NCBI GenBank assembly: GCA_011634665.1
Contig: WAEK01000001.1
Location: 1,872,501 to 1,936,500, forward strand
DNA: 64,000 nucleotides
Reading direction: 5' to 3'
Source of the DNA: Mortierella sp. BCC40632
Taxonomy: Eukaryota; Mortierellomycota; Mortierellomycetes; Mortierellales; Mortierellaceae
The position numbers and the translations under genes were made by a program. Positions 1-13,105 of this stretch are shown here, piece after piece (positions within the stretch are counted from its first letter, which is position 1; every line of letters starts with the position of its first letter). The notes below the pieces were generated by a model. The model was not told the origin of the DNA, made no database searches, and was given only the letters and a program-made list of their open reading frames with translations.

Positions 1-2811
1 ATGGACGTTCGACAAGAAGGAGCAACTGATAAGCGGGATGTGGGTGAAATTGACGTGATTATGAACCGATTCCAACCCAACATTGACATGTTGGTCGAGC
101 TCAAGGATAGAATGGAGTCAAGACTTAAGGCCGAGCGAGCTGCCTCACTAGATGATGAACCAGCATTAGTCTCAAGTGAACAAGAGCTGCATCAGACCAC
201 GCAGTCGATTAAAGCCAGCTGGGCATCACTCAAGCAGATGCTAGATAAGGCCAAAGGTGAATTGGCTGGCGCAAGAGTCCGAGGCGAACTGATGACCCAT
301 ATGGACAATGTCCTAGTCGATATTGACGACATTTGTGCCAGCATCGATGCCTACAACCTCGAGCGGAGTGCCATGACCTCGGATGAGGAGGGGTTCCTCC
401 CTAGCCGATCGACCTCGAGCCAAGGAGATGCTCAGGCCAAGCAACGCAGCCTTGATACGCTTGCTCAGGTCGATTCTCGGATTGAGCTTCTTATCCCCCG
501 TATCGACTTTTTGGACAACAGAGTAGGGAGCCTGCCCATCGACGAGTCTTCTCCAGGAAGCGATGCACTCCAAAATAGATATCAGCAGGTGCTCCTACGC
601 TGGGATGACCTTAAATTCCGTCGAGAGCGAGTCAGCGAGGAGCTCAAGGAGGACAAGTGGCTTGAGGTCTTTGACCAAGTAGCAGAACAGGTCGAGTCAA
701 TGATGGAGTCGATGGAGCGCGCTGTCATTCATTGTCAGGGGCTGTTGGATCAAATCAGAGCCATGGTCCGCCAAAAGATTGTTCCCGATGCACCCATTGA
801 CCGCGAGCACTTGTACAGCATTTTCAAGTCCTTTGAGGCAAAGCACAAGTACTACGCTCCTGCTGTGAACAAGATGTTGGATATGCTCGAAGGAGGAATC
901 GAGAGTCGCACCACCCGCAACATGGATGTCATTTCCAGGCATCAGGCAATGAACCTTAAATGGGATCAACTCGAGGATGCGCTCGAACGTGTGGACATGG
1001 AGCTGGACAATGTTGAGGGCATGTTGGACTTTCTCGATGATTCGAGGACACCTTACTTGCCAAAGCTTCCTCTCAAGGAACAGCCCAAGAAAGCTCCCGT
1101 TACCGCCAAGCGTCCCCAAAGCCAGAACAGCTGGAAATCCCCTGCTCAGCAGCGTCAGCAGCAACAACAGCAGCAACAGCAGCAGGCTAACCAGATGCAG
1201 CGTGGCCGAAGACCCGCTTCTGCGGCAGCAAATCCCATGCAGATGCAGCAGGACCCTCGATCGTATATGACTAGTCCCAACCTCAACGGCAGGCCTTGGT
1301 CTCCTGCAAACTCCAGCAGCGGTCTATCGCAGTCGGGTTTGCTTACCGCAGCTGCCCTCAACAGCTATCGTTCATTGAGCCCCAGTCCTACTAGATCACC
1401 CAATGGTTACGGCCGCTCAAGGCCATGGTAAGCTACTCTAGTTTTTTCGTGATCCCCCTTTGCAGTGTTTTCAACATCTTTTCGTTTTACGCTGACACTA
1501 TTTTTAATTTGATCCGCCTGCTTCAATAGGTGCCCATCCGTATCTCTTTCCTCTCCCGGTATTCCCGGCATCCCTTGCGAGCCAACTCTGGTATCAGCCT
1601 ATCTCCAACGCCCAGCCTCAAGTGCTGAACAACGACCCCCAGGCCCTCCTACCCCTGTCGCAAGAGCTGGCTCTGCGATGGCAGGCAGTGCCCGGAACAC
1701 GGCAGCACCCACTTCTCAGTACAAGCCCAAGTTCTCACCTGTCGGTAGCAATAGCAAACTTTCGAGTGGTATTCACTCAAATGCTCCCACGCCTTCTGCT
1801 CCTGGTGCACGTAAGACTCAGTTGCCGTTGCCTTCGTCCCGGTCGACTGCGGCCTCCCCTGCAGCGCAACGGGCTGCCGCTAGTCCATCACCACAGTTGC
1901 AGCGTCCTGGATCTAGGACCTATGGTGCTAGGGAGGCTGCCTCTCCAGTGCCCAACAACTATGGAGCCTTCTCTCCTTCTTCCTCCCGTCTGCCAACCTC
2001 GGCCGCGGCCTCTAATGCGAGAAATAGACAGTCAACCACTAATGGTGGAGGACATTTTGGATACGGTGTCCATGAAGGAAGGTCCTCCCCAGCATCTTTG
2101 CATCTTAATAATGGTCGTCAGAACTACCATGGTCCTTATGAAGACCGTGCCCCCAGTAACTATGGATCGCGTCCTAGTTCTGCGGCGGGCTCTGTTACGA
2201 GCATGGGACGAGATTCGTATGCTTATGCTTCCTATGATGAGCCAACGAGCCCTTCCACGTCATCAGCCTCATCAATCACATCTGCTTCCTTCCGACAGCA
2301 GTCTTCGACCTCCAGGTACCAGTTTCCAGCACCCAAGTCGAGCCAGCGGTCCCATGATCTGCCCGAGATGATGGATCGACTCCGAATGGAAGAGGTACGA
2401 CCCCTGTATGTGGCTGAGCGTGGGGATGAATTGGACGGGGAGTTTGCCAAGGTGGTGAATGCGAGTCCCATCCAAATTCAGATCCGAAGACTGGGTGCGG
2501 GCAAGTATTACTTTGGCGGGCGGATCGACGAACACCATGGGAGTTTGATTGGAGGCAAGCTCGCGCTTTGTCGGTTGATGGAGTATAGCCGCAACGGCGC
2601 TGGTGGGGACGAAGACTCTGGTGTGTCGAGTGGAGGCACAGATGATGGTCACCACTCCACTGGTGGCCGGCCCAAGTCGCGTGCAGCAGGAGCTGCGGAG
2701 CAAAAGTCGACCAAGAAGCGTCGAGTGATGGTTCGCGTTGGTGGGGGGTGGCAGGATCTGGACATCTTCATGTTGGACCACAGCACCCTTGCCACGGACC
2801 TTCGCCTGTAA
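1..2811 (+). CDS. Kar9/GAS2-domain microtubule-binding protein (5' end at window edge)
   Basis: Two exons, 1-1427 and 1530-2811, joined in phase through a Trp codon, give 902 residues. The window opens on an ATG, so this may be an internal methionine and the true start may lie upstream. Residues about 1-350 are charged and helical, with spectrin-like heptads such as KSFEAKHKYY, resembling the fungal Kar9 N-terminal region. Residues 350-690 are Pro/Ser/Gln-rich and disordered, with a short poly-Q at about 385. The C-terminus carries a GAS2-related (GAR) domain: RPLYVAERGDEL, then GKYYFGG, and finally MVRVGGGWQDLDIFMLDH, the hallmark of this microtubule-binding module. Kar9 proteins link microtubule plus ends to actin for nuclear or spindle positioning; that role is inferred here from the domains. 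An 18-kDa-scale insert of Gly/Ser separates the two halves of the GAR domain. The family call is fairly secure, orthology to yeast KAR9 less so. Confidence 0.8.
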
Positions 2812-3223
2812 ATGATTCACACACACACACACACACACTCACTCACTCACTCACTCACTCACTCACTCATTCTCTCTCTCTCTCTCTCTCTTTCACTTTT
2901 TTTTCCTTTTCTCGCACCCACTTACACTATACATACACTCCATCACACTGTCCAGACGTTGCATTCTTACTATTGATACCCCCTCTTCACCCCACTCATG
3001 CCTCTTTTTCTCTTACAAGAAGAAAAAAAAAAGATAAAAACGAAAGAAAAAAAAAGCAGAATAAAAAAAAAAAAGACCCGACTTGAGTTATCCCGACTTG
3101 TATCTCCCTGGCTTGTAATTCGCCCAAAATCTTTAGACAGACGGACGGACCTCTTGGTTCTACTCTCTCCCTCTCTCCCCCTCTCGTCTTATACGTTCCT
3201 TTCATTCCCAAAAAGAATGCAAC
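2812..3223. repeat. 3' UTR / intergenic with (AC)n-(ACTC)n-(TC)n compound microsatellite
   Basis: The microsatellite fills about 2819-2892 directly after the stop codon of the Kar9/GAS2 gene. It is followed by A-rich tracts at 3016-3075 and the short CT-rich leader of the xylulokinase gene. I see no gene here. Confidence 0.8.
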
Positions 3224-5635
3224 ATGTCTGCATCAACATCTCCACCCTCTCCCCTCTACCTCGGACTCGATCTCTCCACACAGCAACTCAAGGTCGTCGC
3301 ACTCACAAGGTCAGCTAGGAGCGATGATGGATCTAGTCCACCTTTTCAGGTTCATTCATCATTTGCAATCGCGTTTGATGCAGAGTTACCGCGCTACCAA
3401 ACACGGGGTGGTGTGCACGTCCTTGATAGCTCAAAGACTTCAGGGCCAGGAGAGGCATCTGAATCTGAGAAGGGGACAGTCAATGACAAGGACCAAGGGG
3501 TTGTGACAGCACCCGTGTTCATGTGGATCGAGGCCCTGGAACGCGTCCTGGACAAGATGCGCGAAGCAAAGTTCCCATTCGACCAAGTCGAAAGTATCTC
3601 AGGGGCAGCTCAGGTCCGTCTTGTTCTCCTGTTTGTTCGCTCGCTCCTTCACATGCGCATGCATTAGTTTATGCCCCCTTTCAATCAACGAAAGAAAAGA
3701 AAGAAAAATAGATAGAAAGGAAGAAAGAGAGAAAGAACAACCACATTCATTCTTGTTCTTTTTTCTGTTCTCTGACTCTATTCAGCAACATGGAAGCGTC
3801 TACTGGTCCAACTATGCAAATGATGCATTCCAAGAGATGGCCCTGCAGGAGCACCTTCCATCTCTGGAGACCTCGTTAGTAGAGATCATGCAAAATGCCT
3901 TTTCGACTCGGGACTCTCCAATTTGGCAGGATACGAGCACGACAGAACAATGTCGCGAGATAGAAGAGTACTTGGGTAGTCAAGTGCTTTCCAAGGAGAG
4001 TAATGACCCTGTAGCCTCCTCCTCCTCCTCTGCCCGTGCCCGCGGTCAGCAATGCCTTGCAGAGAAGACAGGTTCGCGTGCCTATGAACGCTATACAGCG
4101 AGTCAAATCCTCAAGGTATTTTATTTTGTGTTATTAGTGTTATCTTCTCCTTTCCCTAAAGAAATCTCATGACTTGACTCGCTAACCTCCTTCTACCACA
4201 AAATGGGCTAGATTGTCCAAAAAAGACCCGAGGTCTATGCATCCACGACCCGAATCTCACTTGTGAGCTCGTTTCTAGCCTCTCTGTTGATGGGCAAATT
4301 TGCCTCGATCGACATTGCGGATGGATCAGGAATGAATCTACTTGACCTGAACACAAAACAATGGGATCCACTCTTGACCACATTTATCAGTCAAGGAGGA
4401 ACATTGGGTCTTGATCAAAGAAAAGGTCCTGTCAAAGATACACTTCGAGAAAAGCTAGGTGATGTCGACTCGATTGGAAAGAGTATTCAAGGGACCTTGA
4501 GCCCTTGGTTCGTGAACCGATACGAGTTTCGCTCAGGTATTGTAGCAGAAATATTTATGAACACTACTCGATCAGACCTTTTCTACCGAGTTCATTTGCT
4601 AACCTTATACAATGGAAAACGATGGTCGTAGATGTCAACATTGTGTCTTTTACTGGAGACAACCCGGCGACGGTGATGGCTATCCAAGCAGAGCCAGAAG
4701 ATGCCATTGTCAGCCTTGGTACCAGCGATACGCTGCTTCTCTATACAGACCATCATCATGGCTCATCTCACACATCAACGCAGTCAACAACTTTGGTAAA
4801 CAACAGTCAAGACATCCACCGGCGATTCCTCTCCACAGGCTATCTCGCTCATCCAACAGACCCAAACGGGTACCTGATGCTCTACTGTGCCAAGAATGGA
4901 TCTCTTGCCCGACAGACGGTTCGGGACCTTTATGCAGATCAAAGCTGGGAGTTGTTCAGTCAATATTTGAATGAGGCCATGCAGTCGAATGCTGACCTTG
5001 CCTCCGAGTCAAGAGATGACTCTAATATCGGATTCTATTACTTTGAACGTGAGATCTGGCCACCAGTTCAAGGCGTCTACCGATTCCAGGAAGGAAAACG
5101 CGTCAAAGAATTTGATCCGATCAGGAAGTACGCAAACCAAGATGACCAGATCAAACGAACCAACATCCTTGCCATCTGTGAATCTCAATTCCTTTCTATG
5201 CGGGTCTGTTCCAGTCAGAACAGCTCTTCTGACTCGAAGACACAGTCGTTGTTATCGCCTCCTGGAATTTCTCGGATCCTGGCAACCGGTGGAGCATCTT
5301 CAAACCCAATTCTTCTTCAATTACTTTCCAATGTCTTTGGAGTGCCAGTGGTCAGTATGGGGGATCAACAAAACTCGGGTGAATCCGCAGCTCTTGGGGC
5401 TGCACAAAAGGCCTTTCTCTATGGACGACACTCTGCGTCTTCTTCTTCACAGTCATCGTCTCTAGTGAATACGGAGTTGAGTCCAGAGCATGGTGGTAGC
5501 ATGACAGGAAGTATCTCCCAGTCCAAGCCGACCCAACAGATTATTTATCCAGACCTCCAACAGACAAAGAGATATGTTGCTAAAATCGCCGAGTTTTCTA
5601 GACTTCAAGCAAATCTTTTCCAAGTTGACGCGTAG
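3224..5635 (+). CDS. XKS1: Xylulokinase (D-xylulose kinase)
   Basis: Four exons, 3224-3613, 3786-4115, 4212-4536 and 4632-5635, keep phase throughout and encode 682 residues. The enzyme phosphorylates D-xylulose to xylulose 5-phosphate, feeding pentoses into the pentose phosphate pathway in the cytosol. It is a FGGY-family sugar kinase: the N-terminal phosphate loop is YLGLDLSTQQLK, the central ATP/Mg motif is SFTGDNPATVMAI followed by VSLGTSDTLLLY, and the C-terminal adenosine motif is RILATGGASSNPILLQLL. These follow the human XYLB pattern closely. The protein is somewhat longer than usual because of Ser-rich inserts near residues 55-85, 190-210 and the C-terminus. The first donor is GTCCGT, a non-classical but plausible site. 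The start is the first ATG after a CT-rich leader. It ends convergently with the ABC transporter gene, 178 bp away. Confidence 0.93.
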
Positions 5636-5813
5636 TTGTGATTGAGACAGTGAAGACAATAACGACGAATTCAACAGCAACAAAGTGATAGCAGCGGTTT
5701 TCTATGATTCGTTCTTGCATTCATTTCCACTGTATTAAATGGGGGGTTTGCATCACCTCTTCTTTCTTCTTCCTTACTCTCTTTTTCTCTTGGGGAAAAA
5801 GGGCAAAGTTTAT

Positions 5814-8800
5814 CTAAAACAATCCACGCTTCTGGACCTTAGTTCCATCCTGGGGTCCCGCGTTCAATCCAACCTCGAGCTCCTTTTGAATCTCAGCATG
5901 GCGTCGCTTGAGCTCCTCAACCTCATCCAACCTTGCCTGCAAAGAGGCCATCTCCTTCTCGAGTGACTGACGCTCCTCGGCAGTGCCAATAGTCGAGTAC
6001 TCCCAGTGGCCGTGGTCGCCCGTAAGCTTGAGAAGATGGTGATGGTACTTGAACAAAGCAGGACGATGCGAGATCGTGACCAAAGTGATGCCAATATCCT
6101 TGGCATGGTTGTACATCAATCCCTCAACATCCGAGCTCACTGCTGATGTGCACTCGTCCAAGATGGCGAACCTTGGCTTGTGGTAGAACAAACGAGCCAA
6201 GTTCATCTAAAGAGAGAAAGCAAGAGATAAACGACCAAAGAGGTGGGAAAGTTAGAACATGCTGAAAACATTCTTGAAAGTAGAGAGGGGGGGGGTAGAG
6301 TGCCACTTACTCTCTGCTTTTCGCCTCCAGAAAAGACATCCTTCCACTCCTTGATCGTATCCCATCCACCCTCACGGTCAGGGATGTATGCCAAATGAAC
6401 ATGCTTCAAGATCGACATCAACTCCTCATCCGTACGTCCAGCCTTGATCATATCCGCACGCGAATGAGGATAAATGACCTGGTCTCTCAAGGAACCGATA
6501 GAAAGGTATGCTCTCTGAGGGATATAAAAGATATCCTTGGGGTTGGGACGAGCTACTTGACCTCGGAAGACGGGCCAGAGACCAGCGACGACACGAGCAA
6601 AGCCTGTCTTGCCCACACCATTGGGTCCAGTCACAAGCATGTGATCGCCTGGGCAGATATCAACCGACAAGTCCTTGACAAGTTCTTCACCACCGTTCGG
6701 GTTACCGGGAGAAGGCGTCACAATGGGAACTCCCACAAACTTGATGCCTTCATAACCATAATCGACCTTTCCACGGATATCGGTGAGCGTGTACATCTCA
6801 TGTTCCTCACCCGACTGTGAGGAGGTCGAAGAAGCCGAGCCGGACTCTTCCTTGGATCGAGGTCCCTCATACTCACCAGCTTGAAGCTGGTGGAGAACAG
6901 AGAGAAGGTTGTAAACACGGAGGGTCGAACCGGCCAACTCGGACATTTCCTTGTACGAGTACATCATACGGCCACCAGCGTCCGCAAGAGACATCATAAG
7001 ACTAAAAAAAAAAAAAAAAAAAGAGAGAGAGATAGGGAGACTGTCAGCTATTTTTTTCTCTTCCTTCTGTCGCCAATTATCCGTCTTTGTGCCAATGTCA
7101 ATGCCAAACAACACTTCAGAACGCCTAACGTACCGCTTGCTGGTGATAAAGCCCTTAGTACGAGCTCCGACGGCCTTGTCACCACTCGAAATATCCTTGA
7201 CAGAATCAACACCACCAAGGGCAGGGAAGAAGACTGGGAGCGCACAAAGCGTCAATCCAACGGCAGACCAACAGTACTTGATAATAAAGTCCTCAAACAT
7301 ATTGTAGGCAATGCGGATCTTGTAAATCGAGTTGATATGTCGGATCAAGCGCTTGTATGTCTTTGTCAAGATCGAATGCTCCAGTTCGGCACCATTGTAG
7401 AAGGCCACTTCTTCTGCGTTCGTGATCAGTCGTGTGTGTGCTGAGCGGAAATCACCCTATTCAAAAAAACAAAGAAAAAAAAAGATACAAGAAAAGGTTG
7501 CTTAGTAATATTGAAATGGACATAAGCGAAGCAACACTGACAAGCTTAAAAACAATAATTCGACTAAAAAGGATGACACTCACCTCAAGCTTGGCCTCAA
7601 CGGCAGCCAGCTTGCCGAATGCAGGCGTCACCATACGGAGCAAGAACGCCGTAATGACGTACGAGACAAAGAGACCTCCCATTCCTGAGACACCGATCGA
7701 GCGCATCAGCTGGTAGTTGAAGATGATGGTGTCCAGAATAGGCTTGCCTAGGTTGGAGTAAAGTCCCGCAAGCGAGTCGCAGAACTTGGCAATGTCCGTG
7801 GTAATGTACTGGTCAACGCCTTCGATGCGGTCGTCCAAGTTCAAGGCCTTGTAGTACGTGTTCTGGTCGTTCAGGTACAAATCATGAACATAGCGCGTCA
7901 ATCTGGTTCGGAAGGCGATCGAGAGCTTGGATTGCAGATAACGAATCTAGAGTGTGGGTAAGGCGAGGTCAGCCATGCTGTGTAGTAAAAAAAACGACTT
8001 TTTTTTTTTTTTTCCGAGCGAGCCAAGAAACTCCAAGACCGGAGCAGAGCAAATAGGGTCGGCTCGTCGCAGCCAAGTTGTTGTACAACGGGTAACGCGC
8101 ATCCCACTCGACTAAACGTTGTTCCTTTTCGGCCTGGAGGATCAAGCGAGCAATAGAAAAATAAAATGGTGCTTTGCAATCATAAATCGTGTCTTCCCCT
8201 CCCTTTCCAAAAAAAAAAAAAAAAAAAAAAAAAGGCAGTCTCCCGTTCCGCCCTCTTCCCCAAAGTCCCCACAGGGCCACCACCCTGCTCAATGAAGCGG
8301 AGCGGAGAAAAAAAAAAGTCCCAGGAGAGTCTATACTTGCCATGCTGTTGGTGTAAGTGGCGGGCAGTGCGATCGCGAACCAGTATCCAAGACCCTTGAT
8401 GAATCCCTTGCCATTGCCTGCAATCTATGTTGGTGCAAATAATATTCCTTTCGAGTTAGAAAAAAAATGATGCACAACAGTCCGTTTGTCTATGGACGAG
8501 CAAGTCTGAGAAGAGGAAAGTCTCGGATTTGAATTGAGCCACTCTTCCAGACTCGACTCTTTCTCAATTATGACAGAACGAGGATTAAGTCCACTGTAGA
8601 CTCGGATAGGGGACACATTACCAGATCCTTGACGATGGCACCGTCCAATCGAGCCACTACGACACTGAGGTATGTTCTGAGGACCAAGAAGGTTGTATGC
8701 AGGACCAAGATAATTGTCTCCTTGCATCGAAGACGTGGGATCAAGATCTTGAAAATGGCTTCAATTTGTCGGAAGAACTCCTTGTTGACGCCCACTTTGA

Positions 8801-9176
8801 CCGAAGTCTTTGTCGAGCTCGCAGACGAGGCAACTGTGGCCACCTTGGAAGGTGGGAAGAACTTGCGGTTCCGTTCGAACGTCTCTGGAGTCGTATGTTT
8901 GATCGGCTTTGTCTTTCGAGGAGCCTGGATCTTGGCCTCCAGGGCCTCATTCTTTGAAGACTTTTCGTTAGAAGAAGAGGCCGTCGTGGAAGCAGTAGCG
9001 GCGGCGGCCTTTTTGGCCTTGGTCTGCTTCGTGCTGAGATGGCGACCGATCAGGATAGCAATAAAGCTGACAAGTGCCGCTGCAGGAAGAGGTCGGAGGA
9101 TACCCGACCGCTTCGAGTGAACCGAGTCGAGGACCGAGTTGATTTGCTTTGGCAAGTCTTTGGAATGAGCTGCCAT
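5814..9176 (-). CDS. Peroxisomal ABC half-transporter, subfamily D (ALDP/PXA type)
   Basis: Six exons on the minus strand (9176-8622, 8424-8341, 7946-7584, 7456-7134, 7001-6311, 6206-5814) encode 802 residues. ABCD half-transporters dimerise in the peroxisomal membrane and import long-chain acyl-CoA for beta-oxidation. Visible features are a hydrophobic N-terminal segment ([16 protein letters not shown]), the EAA-like loop [14 protein letters not shown] after residue 345, Walker A GPNGVGKT near residue 567, the signature FSGGEKQR (usually LSGGEKQR), Walker [12 protein letters not shown], the H-loop VTISHRPAL, and a C-terminal coiled coil. Intron 2 has a GC donor (ATG|GCAAGT) instead of GT; this is needed to join LPATYTNSM to IRYLQSKL in frame, as in the family. 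Intron 4 has a poly-T tract just before its acceptor. Whether it matches yeast Pxa1 or Pxa2 cannot be decided here. Confidence 0.93.
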
Positions 9177-10500
9177 GGTAATTGGATCACAAAGTCGATG
9201 AAAAGAAATGAATGTGTTTTGGATCCGCTCGGCGGAATGTCCACTGTCAGAGCCTGAGCAAAGGCGAGACGAGAAAAAAAGTCAAATAGGAGAGAGAGAA
9301 GGAGGAAGAGCGGAGAGATCTCACGCGAGGTCTGACAGGCGACCTCGGAGTAGAGATGAAAGAGAGGAGAGAGAGAGAGAGAGAGATGGCGGAGGAGGAG
9401 AGGAGGATGGTGAGAAGGAGTGGATGGATGGACGGATGGACGGATGGATTGGATGAATGGCGTGGATGGATGAAAGACAAAAGGAGCCACGGGAGAGCGG
9501 AGAGGGGGATGTGGAGAACGCAGGGGGTCATAGATCTTTTTTTTTTTTTTCTGTTCGCGCCCATGGCGCCTTTTTTTTTTTTTTTTTTTTTTTTTCTCTC
9601 TGCTCATTCCTCTTCCTCTCTTGTCCACTCCTATGGTCGCTGTTGCCAATATTGCCAATGGTTATGGCCATGCAAATAGGCCCCATCCTCATTGCTGATG
9701 GCCGTAGTTATTGCTGATATTGCGCTGGTGATATTCTTGCCACTGATCTTTCTTGTCACATACAGATCCTTCCTCTCCGGGGGAGACAGTCCTACTCTTT
9801 CTCTCTACCCCGCGTGTCTCTCTCTCTCTTTCTTGGCTTCTCGTCGCTCATATGTCACACGCTGTGATGCCTGTTTGCTCTCTCTCGGTGTCCATGGACT
9901 GAACCTTATTACTGACCAGATTCCACGTGAAAGCCAGGGCCCCTCTTCTTCCTCTCTTCTTCCTCTCTCCCTCTCTCTCCCTCAATCGTCTGCACGCCTC
10001 TCCAAGTATCTCTCGACGGGGTAAGCCACGCTGTGCATGTACAACATGGCTGGGCCCACTCTCTTTAGATCTACCCATAGATCAGAGACCTGTGGGCGCT
10101 GGCCCTGATCCCATTGCGAACACAAATCCATCTGGCAACCAGTCTTGTAGGCCTAGGTTCTTCAAAGTTTGACCGTAGGGAGAGCATGGAGAAGGGGGAG
10201 GAGGGGCCATCACTGTCCTCTCTGGTAGCGCGTTCACGATTTGTCATTGACTTTTAATACCCATCTTCTTGGCCATCCCTCCAGTCCCATCTCACGCGCC
10301 ATATGCTGTATGCTCAAAAAGCGAGAGAGAAAAAAAAGCACGTTTTTTTTTGACAATCTCGTGTCTCCATGGATCTGCCATGCTCTTTTTTTTCTTTTTT
10401 TTTACTCCGCTAGCAAAGCCTCCCTAGACTGCAGGAGAAAAAAAACCAGCAACGCGTCCCGAAACACCAGGGGGAGGGGGGGACGAAAAGAGTGGGATCT
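9177..10500. other. Intergenic region upstream of the ABCD transporter
   Basis: It holds low-complexity sequence: (GA)n around 9360-9385, GGAT-rich stretches at 9420-9470, poly-T at 9537-9550 and 9572-9595, and CT-rich tracts at 9790-10000. The transporter promoter should lie in its first part. I see no coding unit that would survive as a gene. Confidence 0.6.
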
Positions 10501-11920
10501 CTAGTCTTCGTCGTCCATAGTCTCCAGTGGTCCCGCTTGTCCAAGACGATCCTCCACCCGAGCATACTTTTCTTCATACTCACGATCCTCCTCATTGCGC
10601 ACCTTATCGTTATCGTTGTCACTACCAACCGCGTCGTTCTCTTCTCCGTTGAAGAGACTCTCGACCATTGCATGGAGATCTTGTTCAACTCGGTCACCTT
10701 TGGCTTTCTTACGACCTTCTTGACCACCCCTTTCGCTTGACTGCAAGAACGATCCATCCACCTCATCCTTTTCATCATCTTCTTCGTTCTCGTCGTCATG
10801 AATATGGGAAAGAGCATCGCTCTGATTCTCATCCAAATCTTCATCGTACTCTTCTTCTTCTTCTTCTTCTTCTTTCTGGCGCAAAGGGTTTCCCTTGAGA
10901 CGCGAAGGATTTTTCGATGGAGACGTAGCGATGTCAAGTTTTTCCGCCTCCAATTCTTCGATCGCTTCTTCCAACCTGATCTCATCCGCTTCCAACAGCT
11001 CCACGGCCTCATCGACAGCTTCCTCTAGTTCCTCGACCAATTCTTGATCCTTCCCATCTTCTCGTTCATCCCCTTGATCATCGTCTTCTTCCTGGATCGA
11101 CTCGAGTTCCTTTTCAAGCGACCATTTTTCCGAATCCTCCTCTACACTGTCGTCTCCTTGGTCTTTATCATTGTCGTTCTCGACATTTGGAGTGTCATTG
11201 GTTGTCTCCAGGGTCAGAGTGGCGTCAGGATCGGATATTCCTGTGAACGATTTACTTTTCCGAGTCCAAGCCTTTTCGGACGCGCCATCTTCCTCATCAC
11301 TAGCTTGCAAACTGTTATTATTGGTGGTTGCTGTTCTGGACTTGGACTTGACTTGTTTGTCCTTGTCGTCCTTCTATCGTGATGGAAGAAGAGGAAATGA
11401 ATGAAAGAGGAGAATAATAATAATCATAATAAAAAGGAGGAGTATTGTCACAGCCCCGGTCTAGGTATTTTATTCCGATCTTTCATTTCTAAGAAAAAAA
11501 AAAAGAAAAAAGAAAAAAAGCTGTGCTTACCTGCCGAAGATCGCCTTCTAATAACTTCGCCTTTGCATCCTTCCCTCTTCCTCGACCCTCTTCTGTAGTG
11601 GTCTTGCCCGTTTTGGACGATTTCACTTTTTGGGGAAGGTGAACATCATCTACAGCTGCATCATCCGGCTTCACAGAGGATGAGGCCGAGAAAGTAGAAG
11701 GAGCCAAGCGATGACCACCCGCCGTCTTGACATTCTTAGGAGACAACGACGATGGCTCGGAACCAATCACGACAGACCTCGAGTCGGTCGCGTAGGGTTC
11801 AGGTAGGACCACATAGTAAAAGAGAACCATCAGTAGCAATGAGCCACCAACGGCCATCTTTCTCGAACACCTACAAAATCGCATTCGGCCACCATTCTTG
11901 CCGCCGATCCAGAGCACCAT
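10501..11920 (-). CDS. Hypothetical acidic coiled-coil type II membrane protein
   Basis: Two exons on the minus strand, 11920-11531 and 11373-10501, separated by a phase-0 intron with donor GTAAGC, encode 420 residues. I do not recognise a named family. The N-terminus is basic (GGKNGGRMRFCRCSRK) and is followed by one hydrophobic segment, MAVGGSLLLMVLFYYVVLP, which fits an uncleaved signal anchor with the bulk of the protein in the lumen or outside. From about residue 150 the protein is extremely acidic, with a long Glu-rich helix (ELVEELEEAVDEAVELLEADE) likely to form a coiled coil, then a poly-Glu run and a basic patch (GRKKAKGD). The start chosen is the first ATG giving the anchor; an upstream exon is possible. 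No function can be assigned. Confidence 0.62.
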
Positions 11921-12670
11921 ATTATAAACTGAAGCGAAGAGAGGATGTAAGAGAAATGAAGAAAAGAAATAAAAAAAATAATAAATCTGGGTGCAAGAGT
12001 TGAATGTAGAGAAAAGTAGAAGGAGAGTAAAAGTGGGAGGGGAGAGGGGAGGGGGGAGAAAGAGAGAGAAAAAAGGGAGGGAAAGATAGGGAGAGGAAAA
12101 GAGAGAGGGTGAGAAGAGATCCCTGGCTCTGACTCTCCTCCTTCCCTCTCCCCCCCCAAGGGCCATACTACGCCAACAAGTCGAGTTATCATTTTAATCC
12201 CAAGACATACAATACGCCTATTCTTTTTTTTTTTTTTTTTTTTTTTTTCCTGCTGTGTGGGACAAGGTCGGTGCATTCAGGGATCGGATCAAACCATCTC
12301 CTGGGCCCAATTTCTCATTGTCCTAGCTTGGCTTGGTCAGTCTCACACGCCTACTCGCCAATACTTGTTGTTAATACTTATCTTCTTCTTTAATACAACC
12401 ACGCAGAAAGACCATGAGAGAGGGGAGTAGAGGACTAGAAGTAGGCGGGAAAGCGAGGAAGGGCTGAAAAAAAGAAAAAGGGAAAGAGACTGTCGAAGAT
12501 CTAATGCCAGGGCACAAACCCAGAATTTTAGACACACACAAGCATGCATTCACATCATCTTGTGTGGGTCTCACATCAAAAGAGATTTGAAAATAACATA
12601 AAGAGAGGGAGAGAGAGAAAGTACAAACGGAATAGGGAAAGAAGAAGAATTACGGTTTTTGGCATTTCAT

Positions 12671-12707
<37 letters not shown>

Positions 12708-12760
12708 TTTGTTTGTTTGTTTGTTTGTTTGTTTGTTTGTTTCTTGAAGGATTTTTTCTT
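11921..12760. repeat. Intergenic region with T34 run and (TTTG)n microsatellite
   Basis: The region separates the 5' end of the acidic membrane protein gene from the 3' end of the zinc-finger gene. A run of 34 T at 12673-12706 passes into about nine TTTG units ending at 12742, only 19 bp from the zinc-finger stop codon. GA-rich stretches occupy 12000-12110 and poly-T lies at 12223-12248. No gene is seen. Confidence 0.75.
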
Positions 12761-13067
12761 TTATTGCTGCCCACTGGATCGTTCAAGGGCCTCCTTCATC
12801 AATCGAATGGGCAGCCTGAACGACTCAATGATCTGAGTCGCATCCTCCTGTGTTCCAAATTGTTGTGTGGCCTCCATACGTTTGTGCAGTTTAGTAATCG
12901 CCTTGAGCATCTCCCGCATCATATCCCGAGGCTGTCGTACAACGGGTATCGTCACCGAACTGTCTCCATCTGTCGATGTTGTTGCTGTCGGCGTCGTTGC
13001 CGTTGTCGTCGCAATGACTTCGGACGATGTTGCAGTCTGATGTGTACGATGATGGTCCTGGTTGATG

Positions 13068-13105
<38 letters not shown>

